Notes under the pieces: generated by a model
Told to the model about the DNA's origin: nothing
Seen by the model: only the letters and a program-made list of their open reading frames with translations
Database searches by the model: none
Shown: positions 12,101 to 24,600 of the stretch, piece after piece
Layout: every line of letters begins with the position of its first letter
How positions within the stretch are numbered: position 1 is the stretch's first letter
Program-made: the position numbers and the translations under genes
From: Galaxea fascicularis
Lineage: Eukaryota > Cnidaria > Anthozoa > Scleractinia > Euphylliidae
Assembly (NCBI GenBank): GCA_948470475.1
Contig: OX419335.1
Span: 36,721,797 to 36,785,796 of the forward strand
Direction of reading: 5' to 3'
Length of the DNA stretch: 64,000 bases

Positions 12101-15100
12101 TAACAAGTGAGCTAACAAGCCCACTGAACTTCAGTTGAGAGCTGGTCATTTTGATAAACCCGAGGTGGATCAATCAATGAATCCGAAAATACTTTATGCA
12201 ATACCTTACAGCATTGTCGTACACATAAAATTTTCAGTAGCAGATGAGAGATTTCAAGACACGGAAGTAACATTTCACGTGCAGTAGAGTTAAAGTAACG
12301 ATTTCACCTTACCCCATGCTGATCATTGTGTCTACAAAAGCTGTCTCGTCTTCTTTAGTCTGATGCAAATGGGCCCAGAAAGTTCCAGTGGTTGACAAAT
12401 TATCCTTTGCGAAAACGTAGTACTCTTTCCCTATAGCGGAGCAATCAAAATGGGTCAGCTACTCCGCATGCATTTGAGAGAGGTGAAAGTCTGAGCACAA
12501 GAAAGACATAGCATGCGGGCAAGCTCTCAACTGGGGTCTTGTGCAACATTGATTTCGGGCACCATAGCAGCAAGCAAAACGAGGCTTGAGAGGATTAGGG
12601 CGCTCTGGCACCTTGTCTTGCTCGCTACTCGCGCACCAACATCAATCTCACGCAAGACCCGCTCGCAGGCTAGAAAGACAGACTACTGAAGCCTCATGTA
12701 CATGTACATAATACATTATATTTTTCCAAATAAAACATAAGGGGTTAAAAATCCCAAGATGACAGACTGCAGACTAGATGGTTAAAATACAAGTTGGTAG
12801 AGTCTGGCTAGACAACATCTCTAAAATTCAAAGTGTTGACGGCCCTGGTTGAGTTCGATACACTGTAAAGAGGGGGGAGGAACAGGGGAGTAAATCTCCC
12901 TTCTCCCTACTTTCTGAGCCAATTTCTCCCTCCTTCCTACTCATCCAGGTCCATCCAGTTCAATTCTCCCTACTCCCAACTTTTCTTTTTCTTCCTCCTC
13001 CCTACTTTTTCCCCCTATTTCTCCCTCCTCCCAACTTTTTTTGGGCCATTTCTCCCTTCTCCCTATTCTGTTCCTCCCCCCTCTGTAAATACTCGTTTGT
13101 TATTTAGGGGCTTACACGTGTGTCTACTGTGAAAGACTTTTGACAAGTAACAGGCACCTTTTTTGCCTCTGACAACCATCGATGAAATCTATATTTGATG
13201 GAGGAAGTCTGATACATCCACGTCTAGGTCCGGTCGCTTAACAGTTTTTTTTAGTAAGAAAGCCATAATTTTACACTGAAATCATTTTCACATGGTACTA
13301 TGATCTTGGTTTCAGCTATCCGATAAAATAAATTTTGATATTTTTTAAATGACATGTATCAGAGGCCACAGTATCACTGCTTGACAGAACTGGGCTTTAA
13401 ACTGTACATTTACGTTTATCGTGACCTCCAATTTGATTGTGAGTTTTACTTAGCTTGGTAGTTTTGGTCTGGCAAATGTGATTAAAGTCAGATTTTCTGA
13501 ACTTCACCGAATTTCATTTTCTCCAATCGACCATACAGTGTTACTCTGCTGTTAGTACTTTAAATAATTGCAAGCAAATGGCTTTCTAACCTATTTCCAC
13601 TGGTAGATCCTCATAATCTATTATCAAGTCTTCACAGCTTCCATGGTGCTCCCCATTTGCTGTAGCTCCCTGGTTGGAGGTCACTTCACTGTTGTCAAGA
13701 TCTGATGCAACACAACCGTCATCCTGAGGGTCCCATTCACTGCTCAATTGCTCAACTGTAGTTTCACCATCTGGCATTGACAGGATTTCTACAAAGATTG
13801 CATTGTTTTAGTTGTGCTCGGATTGCTGATGCAAGTGAAGTCAAACCAGTGCTAACAATGAACATATCGATGAGTACATTGCTTTGATCACAAGATGTCA
13901 AAGTTGTTTTATCTAATACAGATAAAAGAAGGTTCCTTAAGTTGATCAAAGTAAAGTTGCAATCACACCTACAGTGTGTTATACATGTGAATGGAATGTT
14001 ATCCAATGATTGTATTCAAAAATTGCATTGAGAGGCCTTAGAACAAACACATACTACTGTACATGCTGTGGTTTAATTTGATCCTCGGTTTAAATTGAAC
14101 CAGAACATAAACACAACATTTTAGTGCGCACACAGGAGGCAAACAAAAATGTTCCACAGACCTTGTCGTAGTAATGAGCTCTAATATAAACAGGTGTATT
14201 GTGAGATATTCAAAATGACAGTACATGTACAATCAAGGATAAAAAATTAATCCCCATTTTTTGTTTCTTTACACCAGTAATTGGTAAAATTAACAAAAAC
14301 GTGAGCAATGCTATACCACACAAATGTACATTATGTTGTAGGTAAAAATTGAATTCTGGTAAACAAGTTTTTCGTTTGAATCTCAATTCCTTTGTCTCCT
14401 AACCCTAATTACTCAGGAGACAAAGGAAATTGATTTTCAACCTACTGTTGGTTAAAAAGTTTTTACCTTCAACATACAGTACATGTAAAAAAATGTCATT
14501 GTAAGTCCAATACGACAGCCATCCCCTTTTGAAGCAATCCTTTGACTGAAAAACAAAGTACATGTAATCTATTAAAGAAGAGTCTTTGGTACCTGCATTG
14601 TTGACATCAACATTGCCACCTTCGTCATCAAGGGTTCTGTCACCAGAGAGAAAATCAACAGAAACTCCACCATTGTCAAGCTTATCTTCAGCAAGTGCAT
14701 CTATGGTCAATTTGCTCTTTCCAGGATCAGTAAGCTCTCCCTGTGACAGTTCAGTCGAGTTTGAGGTGGTTACACCTTCCTGAAATGTACTGTCCTCTGA
14801 CGTGGGCTCATTGCCCAAATCTGACAAATCGCTTCTTTGTATAATGTCAACAAGCCCCTTAGAAGTAGACTGAGATTCATTTGAAATGCTGACACCTTGG
14901 GCACTGGGGTCATTTGAGCTCAGTGTTTGCTCAGATTCAGTGACATTGTTATCCAATTTAGATGATTCTTGTTCTGTGGCTGTGAATACAATTTCCAGTC
15001 CACTGGCCCTGGGGGAAGTTGTGCCTTCCCAGTCACTAGTATTGGCACATTCAATACTGCTCTCTTGGAAAACATCATCAGCTGGTAATCCTTGAACAGG

Positions 15101-15571
15101 TTCTGCTTCGTAGCTTGGGAAAGTAACCTCCGTATAGCTTTGAGATTCTGAAACACCAGCAACTAATGCTTCAGAGGATAAACTTGGACAAGAATGGCTT
15201 TGAGCTTTAACAGCCTCCAAACTATTACTGTCTTGCAACAGGGAATCTTCATCCTGGGAATTAACAGCTTTGATGTCATCTTGCTCAGAACTGAAGGTCA
15301 TAACATTGCTATCCTTGCAGACTTCAAAAGAGTGAACTGTACCATCAGCAACAATACTTTCAGTGTCAGCAGTGATGCCTGCCATTTCAACTGGGGAAGA
15401 TCCATTTGTCACTGACTCTAAACAAGATTTCACTTCTTCTCCCTCAGATCCAACATCCAAAGGTCCAGTGTTCATGGCTTTTGCAGCTTTTAAATTTTCC
15501 TCAATCTACATGTAACATGAGAACCACAATAAAATCATGAGCTTTTCTTTCAGCAAAAACAAGTTATTGAG

Positions 15572-15610
<39 letters not shown>

Positions 15611-18600
15611 GTAAAAATATTACTTCTATATTTATCACGTATACATGTATAATACTTGTTATGTTTCTTTGAATTTTTACAGTATTTTCCAGTTCTTCAA
15701 GGTGTGGAATTTTTTTCACCACAGAAAACCTATAGAATAATAGAATGGAACTCAGAGAATCGGTTATTTACTAGTGAATATTCAGATGAAGCGTTCACCA
15801 AATTTTCTACTTTACAGCTGCACTTTCAATTTTTTGCTCTTTTCTTTCCTACACAAAGCTTTTAACTTACCTCAAGGTCCCAATCCTCTTCTTGGGATAA
15901 GGGAAGATTCTCATCAGGCCTCACAGGTTTATAACTTGTTGCAGGCTTGGAAGTGTCATTAATTACTTGCTTTTCAATCAAAGCAGTCTGGTAAGACTCC
16001 AGAGCGTGTTGTAAAATTGACCGGAAATTGTTACTAGATTCATAACCCTTAACGACAAGCTGTCCCAGTTTGTTAGGAACTTCAAATCCATTCACACAAT
16101 CAGCAAAATACCATTTATTGTAACCACAGTTGGAGCTGAACACATCAATGAAAGGAAGATCGTGTGCATGAATCCATCTGATGCTGCACTTGCCGATCAT
16201 CCTGTTTGCAAAAGGAAATGGTCTATTAAGGGCTGGGCAGCTATCATTGAGGTCAACTGCTGATACCATTTGTGCCAAACCACAAAAGTTTAAACTTTTG
16301 GGCCCAGAAAACAACAGAAACACAGGACCTCCATTCTTTGACTGTTCATGATAAATGCGGTTTAGGCGTTTGTTGATATCCGGTGTGGAGGACCAGAAAC
16401 CACATTTCATCCCTTCAATGATCCTCCTTACGTTTGATCGAATCATAACAAAGCGTGCTTTTGGCAGGAACTCCACTGGTACAATATTCAAAGAACACTG
16501 GGTAACTATACGGTTATATGCCACAACATCAATACAGCCAGGAGGCAGCAGTGTGTCAGGAAATGTTTCACAGCTGTCATTTTCTGGCGATGCATTCACA
16601 GTTTTGTCTTCTGTTACTGGAAGATGCAAAATCCCTGGAACATTGCTCTGCTCCTCCAGCATAACATGAAAAGGAATTTTACTTTGAGAGGAGTTTTCAG
16701 GTGAAGTTGGAATAAATTCAGCTGCCTCTACTCGCAGTAATGGTGAGGTATCTTTTGATGTCTGGGTGACACCACTGTCTTCACTAGCAGTGGATAATGC
16801 TGTTTTGCCATCCGTGTTTAACACTTCTTTCTCTTCAGCAGCAATACTTATGATGTTTGGAGCAGAATTACTGGATGATTCTCCCAGGAAAGGAGAATTA
16901 ATTTCTTGTTTGGCATCTTCTTCTGTAACAACGCCATTTTCCACCTTGACTGTTTTAGGCTGAAGTGGACGATTCTAAAAACGAACAGGATACATGTAAC
17001 CTAAGTGAATACCATGACGTAGTAAATGAATAGGTCACTTGGAAATGAAACGATGATTGTAAAGTGGTATGTTGACCAAATAAATAAATGTCCAAATCCT
17101 GGTCACAAAAGCAAGGCTCTGCTCTAGATCTAGCAGAGCTCAGTCACCCCTTTGGGTTTGGATGACCACAAAACAAATAACAATACATGTATTTAAAACA
17201 TTGTAAGGCCCAGTTCAGATCCTGCTCCACTCATGTGTCGAACCTAACTGATGAATTAAGTCTGGCAAAAGAGCGGCATCTGAATCAGTTCGGTATGGCA
17301 GTTTTAATTCAGTGCGGCAACGTTAAGTTCGACAAGGTCTGCCGCATTATTTGGCACTGGAGCATCAACTGATTCATACGGCGCTCTTCTCATGTGCTGA
17401 ACCAAATGCATTAATTATGACAATGTGTAAATGTATAACGCCTTCTCCGTATATAAAATACATACAGTGTATTAGGTTCGACACAGGGTACACCGTCTGA
17501 ATCAGCTGTCGCACCAATGTCACTCCAATGTCGAACCAAATTCAATTAGGTTCAGCGCATGAGTGGAACAGTGTCTGAACCGGGCCTACATGTAAGTCAT
17601 TCTCATACCCAGATGCTGCAATTCTTTCAGTCAGCACCAAGAATAATGACCTCTGGCTGGTTCCAAAACAGGAAGTCTGTGAATCACAGACTTCTGACTC
17701 TTCTACGCAAACTCAGAAGTTTGAAACAATAGTGGTTGCCAACAGTTACAAAAATGCACCTTCACTGAGACTGCGCATATTTCGGAACTGGCCAGAGGTC
17801 ATTATTCTTGGTGCTGACCAAAAGAATCGTGGCCTCTGGGGACGAGGATGGGCTTAAGTTTGGTGCAAAAACCAATAACTACATGTATTATTGGTTTTTG
17901 CACTAAACTTACAATTTATGCAAGGCATCCAGGATTGTGTGGCTGAATGCATTTAGGCGAGGTTAAACTCAAGCCAATGCTGTCAGTGGACTTGCTCGTT
18001 TGTGCTAGTAATTGGTGGGGTGGACACCATGGAATTTGCAGCCTGGATGGTTTACATGTGTTTGGCTTCAAGCGAACACTGCGGATCGTCGCTTGCTAAT
18101 ATTTGCTGATTCATTCAGCCATTGCAAATCTTTGCAGATTAATTCAGCCTTTGCTTAGTTCTTTGAGCAACCACCTGTTGGTGGTTAAGGTTAATAAGTA
18201 TGGTAAATGGTAAGTGTTCCACTGAATTTATTTCAGTGTGATGGTGCTGGTTGGTGGCTGCTCGCTGGGTTGCCATGATTACCACCCTGCTGTGTCTGAA
18301 TTGCTTAGGATCCCGCCAACCTCTATGGCACCAGGTTCCAATCTCATCAATTAGCGATGAGTTTAATTAAGGGTTTAAAGGATTTGGGCTCCCACATTAA
18401 TGATACGATAGGTGTACGAAAACCAAGTCTTACAGTTACTGTACACTGTACCTTAAAACTGCTTGACTGCTTAGTGGTTGATAGCATGTTTCACTTTGTG
18501 TGATTGACTTCATTAAAAATACAAAATACTCACCTCTTGAGCTAGGTTTTGCTCCTCCACTGAAAAAAATAATAAATTAACCAAACAAGCTTCAATCAAA

Positions 18601-21600
18601 CTGTACTGATTTGAGCAGAAAATTAAAGATAGAGTTAAGCATGGAAGTATAATGGATTGAGTTATGGGAGTAAACTTGCTACTGCTGATGACAGATTGAT
18701 TGGTTCAATGTCAAAAATTAATGTGCATGGCCTCTGTTATTCCATCTGTTGTGTCCTAAAAGACAACACTAAGATAGACAACAACGTCTCTATCCTCTAA
18801 GGATTCCAACACCCCAAGTACCTAGGGGTTTCAATAATTTATTTTTGAAATAGCTGTTTGAGCCAACCAAAGTACAATGTAGGTGGAGACCTGACTTTTT
18901 TTCAATCATTTGAGTGAAAATCTAGACAAAGCAGGTGGCAGTGAGAGAAAAATTCTGACAAAGTAGGCTGTGGGTTTCACCAGTTGCCGGATTGTAATGA
19001 AACCCTTGCGTACCAATAACTTCAAACTAAAAAATTGCTGAGAAAAAAAGCTTGTTGGGAATCTTGCTTACTTTATTCTTATAAACAAACTAACCCAAAC
19101 TTGCTACTTTGGTGTTGATGCAGACTGGCACTTCACCACATGAGGCCAATGTCACATGGATCACTGAATGGCCTTTTTTGTCGGTGACCTATAATCACAA
19201 CAAAAGAATTATGTAATTTTATAATTTCTAAGTAAACTAATATAATTGCAGCAACTGAAGGTAACAAAAAAAATTTCTCAGAATGACAGACAGTTACAGC
19301 TACATGTACATGTAAAGAACAGAGACGGTACCTGGCCTTCTACTGCAGCCATCAAAACCTTGCTGAAGGTTAAATCTTTAAAGCACCACTTGGCCTAAAA
19401 ATTGTGAAATTAAAGAATGAACAACCTAGGTTGAACATTTTTTACCTGGATTTAATTTGTAATTACAAATGAATGGAGTTGTACAATGTCATGAAAAGTA
19501 AACAAATGACCAATAACACCTCTTTGAAAATGCAATGCATGTTTGCTGTACAAAATGTTACCAAAACATAATTGTGAAAGTACAGTGTACAAGCATACAT
19601 GGATTGGAAGGTTGATACTCATATACTACTGGTAAAAAAAAGCTTCTGATCAACAAGCTCAACCCAGGTAGAAATACAAACAACTACAGCCATGAACAAA
19701 AAAATGTTGTGCCATTTTCTGTAGTTATTACCTCATATGGTAGCTGTGTATCAAGATTGGGAAGCAAACAGCATTCCATTGCCTGTGCACAGAGATTTTC
19801 AAAATTAATGAAATGGCTAATATAAAGATTTCTGAATCACTAACTGTATAATACCAAAGCTGTAAGAAGCAACTCTTAAACTCTGCCAGATGGTCTTACA
19901 GTAGTAGAGTTACTTTGTATCGAACCAAAACTCACCTGAAATGGGATATCAACAAACTCTTTTGGCAATTGACATAAACTTGATGGCTGCACTTCTTCGG
20001 TAAATCCCAGATCCACAAACCGCAGCTTCACCTGAATACATAGCAGTGTGTTAAAATGCTTATTAATAAGTTACCAATGCCTTTAAATTACTTACCATGC
20101 ATGTATACATTTATTTTTTTCAGTGACAAGCAACTGAACTTACCATACCAGAGCTTGAAACACTTTCTATTCTGACCCGACAGAATTCTTTATTGAATCT
20201 ATTAAGTTTTGCACAAAGTGTGCCCACATTGACCTCAACGATGTCTCCATAACCATACAACTTGTAATGGGCTCTGCAAAGAAAAGCACTCAAATAAAAT
20301 AATGCTGTCTAACAAAAATGACTTTTTCTTGTACCATTACTCTAATAGCAATTACAGCTTGATGTACTTTAATGAAAGTTTAATATAGTGTAGTAACTTT
20401 ATACTACCTCTAACAACCACAGTACATGTTGGAGGCAGGATGGCCGAGTGGTTTAGGGCGCTCTGGCCACTAGCTGGAGTTGTTCTTGGTAAATGCCTGG
20501 TTCAACTCCTCAGTCATCCTTATAAATAGCCAGCTGGGATTCTTAACTCTGTTGTTTTCATTTGTATTATTATTTTGTTTCATTGGCCCTGAAAAGCCCC
20601 TCTAGGGGAGTGGTCAATTAAGTATTTATTTATTTATATAATTATTTATTTACATGACCAAGGGTGATGCTGTGACTGCTGATGATGGTAATAATGAAGA
20701 TAATGGCATCAAAGATGACAAAGCAGATAATCACAAGCAAACTAAAGAGCATGCCTACACAACATATAATGTGGTTCAAAGATGCTGCTTTGAGCAATGT
20801 GAGTACAATGGTAATCTACAGCTGCAATGCTCACACCAACCATTAATTCTACCTTATTCCAGCCTGGATTTGTCGCTGTACCTCAAAATCACAGTCACGG
20901 GTCTTGATCATCCAAAAGGAGCCATTTCTGGCCAAAGAACCAACCACAGAGACACAAAAAACATCCTTCCCTGACATACATGTAAACACATCATACATGT
21001 TAACACACAATATGCCTGTTCATGTACATGGATATCTATAGTCAAGTAATTAATGGCCACACAATAAGCAGTGCCAATAAAAACCTTTAAGGATACAGGT
21101 GCTAATGGAACAAATGTGTTTGAAACATATAATATTACAGTCATGACAACATTGCAAAGTGCGTACAAAAGAACAACCAGTTTGACTGTAATGGCAAGCA
21201 ATAATTGCTCTCTATTACAGTAATATTATTAGGGACCTTCAGATTTGAGTACGAGTACGAGATTGAGTACAAGTACGACTTTTTAAATTTTGTTTAGATG
21301 ATCACTAGCGACACCAGTCTTGTTTCTACGATCCCCTGATCGGGGGGTAAGTAACAAGGAAGAGTGAGGGTTCAGGGGAAGTGACTGGTTTGAAATTAGA
21401 AATTTGTACTCATACTCGATCTCCCACTCGTACTCAAATCTGAAGGTCCCTATTATAATTGTAATTATTATTACACTAATACATGGTTCACACAGGTTAG
21501 CAGAACTTTTACTCAAGGACTTTTCCAGGACTTTATCACAAAATTCAAGCAGTCCATCCAATCACAGCATTTGCATAAGACCTTTTTCCTGTCACCTTTG

Positions 21601-24600
21601 AATGCAGTCACCCAACCTTTTTAAGAGGAAATTTAGTTCCCAATGCCGCTTATATATGCAGTTTCCTCTTTGACCCTTTTGAATTCATTTGATCATAAAA
21701 TGAAGAGCCCCTTGTGATTTTGGTTACTTTCAGGGTGGCTTCACAATACACTTGGGAAACCCGATTGAAAGCATGGTTACTTATAATAGATACTTTGAAT
21801 AAGAAACACTGAATTGTCCTGATATAAAAGTTTTAAAAGTATTTCACTGCCATTGTAAGGTGGTAATACAATCTTTTTAATCTTTTGATGTCACAATGAA
21901 TTTATTTTGCTGTAGCCTCAAGTATTCAAGGACTTTTTCTTAAAATTCGAGAATTGCACCTACAAATTCAATTTTTAATCATTATTTTTGCAAGGAGTAT
22001 TCCCGGCCTGTGCAAACCATGTAATAAAAAAAATAAAATAATAATAATAATAATGATGATGATGATGATGAAAATTTATATAGCACAACTTTCCATAAAA
22101 ATGATCAAGTGCACTCACAATAACTCAAATGGTGACCATCAAACACACATATAAGTACTGTAAAGCATACCTTTGATTTCATCAGGGAGTGTAAGAGGGT
22201 GTTCCTTAGGGGGACCATTTTGAGCTTCACCATCAGATACCAGTCCCTGTGGTGGGCATGCAGGGGGTTGCTGAGGTGCTTCAAGCAAAGGTCCAGAGCT
22301 TTTGTCTTGTGGCACATTTGCTTCCAGAAAAATAGGATCCTTTACATTTCCATCACTATCGCTGTTTTCAGCAGGTGATGAGCACTGCGTCAGCATGGAG
22401 GATACCTGATCAGAATCAGAAACAACAGAAAACCATTCAAGGGACACATTATAACTGCTGCATGTGAGAGATATGCGTTTCCTTGCCAATCACCTAATGT
22501 CTCTGTAATCCACTATCACACTGTAAACTTTCATAAACTGAGTTACCCAGAGGAACCTACATGTACATGCAAAAAATAAAATCTCAAAATGTCACAATTC
22601 ATATATATACAAGACTAAACCATGAGACAAACCATTAACTCAGCTATCAATGCACAGCTGTATGACCCTTTACAATGAAAAAAACAAGACATCAAAATGT
22701 AATTCTCATGCAAATACCTTTGTGAGATAGCTGAAGGCCTTGTCAATTCTCGTCTCACATTCCCTAATTTCTGACAGTCTCCTTTTTGTTGCAGTTTGTA
22801 GCTGAATCAAATGACTTAAGGTCTCCTGCAAAGAATAATAATTACTCTTGCATCAGGACTTCCTTAGTATTACACAGTCTAGAAAGTGCAATCTCATTTC
22901 ACTTAATTTTAAAAAGTTATTCAACAAAATAATAATACTACCTTTTCCTCCTGTTCACAGTATTTCAGTCTAACAAGCACATTCTGAAGGAGATCACTTT
23001 CCACTGCTATTAACCTGCAAACAAAACCACCATTAGTAAATACAACAACTTCCTGTGTCCTCTGATGTAGGAAACAAACATTTCAGACAACATAACATTA
23101 CATGCATTAATTTTCTTAGATGTTTTCATTCTAGTCTTTCCAGATAATTTACATGATGAGAAAAGCTGAATTTTAGAACTACAAAATAACGACAGGATCT
23201 TAACAGTTCTAAATTTGACTTCTGTACAATTGTACATATACTTACAGTGGCAAGACGGCACTTACTTTTCAATGTCATTTATATCCTGAGACAGTCTTCT
23301 TTCACGGTCCTGTGGAACAAGGAGGTACTTTTTCATGATGTTTTTAAAGTGGAGATAAAATACTGTACATAGCTGAATTATGTTGTAAAGAAATCCTCAT
23401 CTTAAACAGTGAGGTTGTAACCCACCAGGACAAAAACAAAAGCACTAAAAAGAGGCACCTGATGAAGAAGAAAACAGCCACACCAACTACCTTCATTGAC
23501 AAAATGCCCCACTAAAAGAAACAAGTTCTACATGAAAGTGTGTGCATCAGCTAATTGCTGTTTTAAAGCAGTTCCCTCAAGCTTGAACCAAATCTCAAAG
23601 GAACTCATTTTCAGTGGGCACAAACGAAAAATTGATTCTGCGTATAGTGTGTTAATATCATTGTGCTATTGTACTGCTGCTACTTAACATATTTATTTAT
23701 AAGTTTCTTGAATGATGTAGAACCAGTCTCAAGAAACTAAAAAACTATTTGACAGCTGTACCTACAGGTCTCAAGTGGTTCTCACTTGGGTTTAAACACA
23801 CTATGGTTTAATAAATAACATAAATCAACAAAAAACATTATCAGTTCTTTTGATACCTTAATAATGATTTGTTCAACTTTATGAGCTCTGAATACATCGA
23901 GGCTATGCACTTGTATGTTACACTGTGCACACAAGTTGATGACAGAGTCTGCAAGAAAAAACGTTTAGTGCACTATTTACTGAACACCTTCTAGATGGTA
24001 AACCATGTCACATTTTTTACTACAAGCTGTAATCGGGCCTACAGCTGTAGTGTCTTCTTACTATGATGTATATAATTCCCTGATGTACATGTCAAGTAAA
24101 TGCATGTTACCTGTCAGGGCTTGAAATTAATTTTTTCATCCAGGTGCCAGCTGGCAACAAGAGAGAAAAAACTGGTCATGAAATCAAAAATTTTGGTCGC
24201 CGTTGTTTTTCATCTTGTGTTGCATAAAAGCAGGATTTTTTTACCACTTACATGCTAGTAGACTGGATTTATCTATTTCTCTTTTTCTAAAGTAATTTTC
24301 ACCAAGGAAAGTAGTAGTGGTTCCCATCTTCATGATTTCTTTCATCTTTCGCCTTTTTTCCTTGGCTGAGTTCGTGTTATTCGCCATGATCAATGCTCGG
24401 TTCAGTCCCCTACAGTAAAGTATATCTCGTACCAGCCTTAGCCACTGAAACAGTATGGCGGCTCAGTAAAAAGATAAAGATTGATGTGCACTTAGCGTTA
24501 TTTTGTTGCTTGCTTATGGGAACGATGTGATTCAAGGAAACTTTATTTGTAATAAGTGTTGGAGACAGGAATTTTATTTTGTGGGAATGAAATTGAAACA

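Noticed and set aside
14586..15415. Plus-strand frames of 65-73 codons
   Set aside because: They are shadows of the acidic, serine-rich exon of the YTH/Tudor gene, whose composition leaves the opposite strand open.
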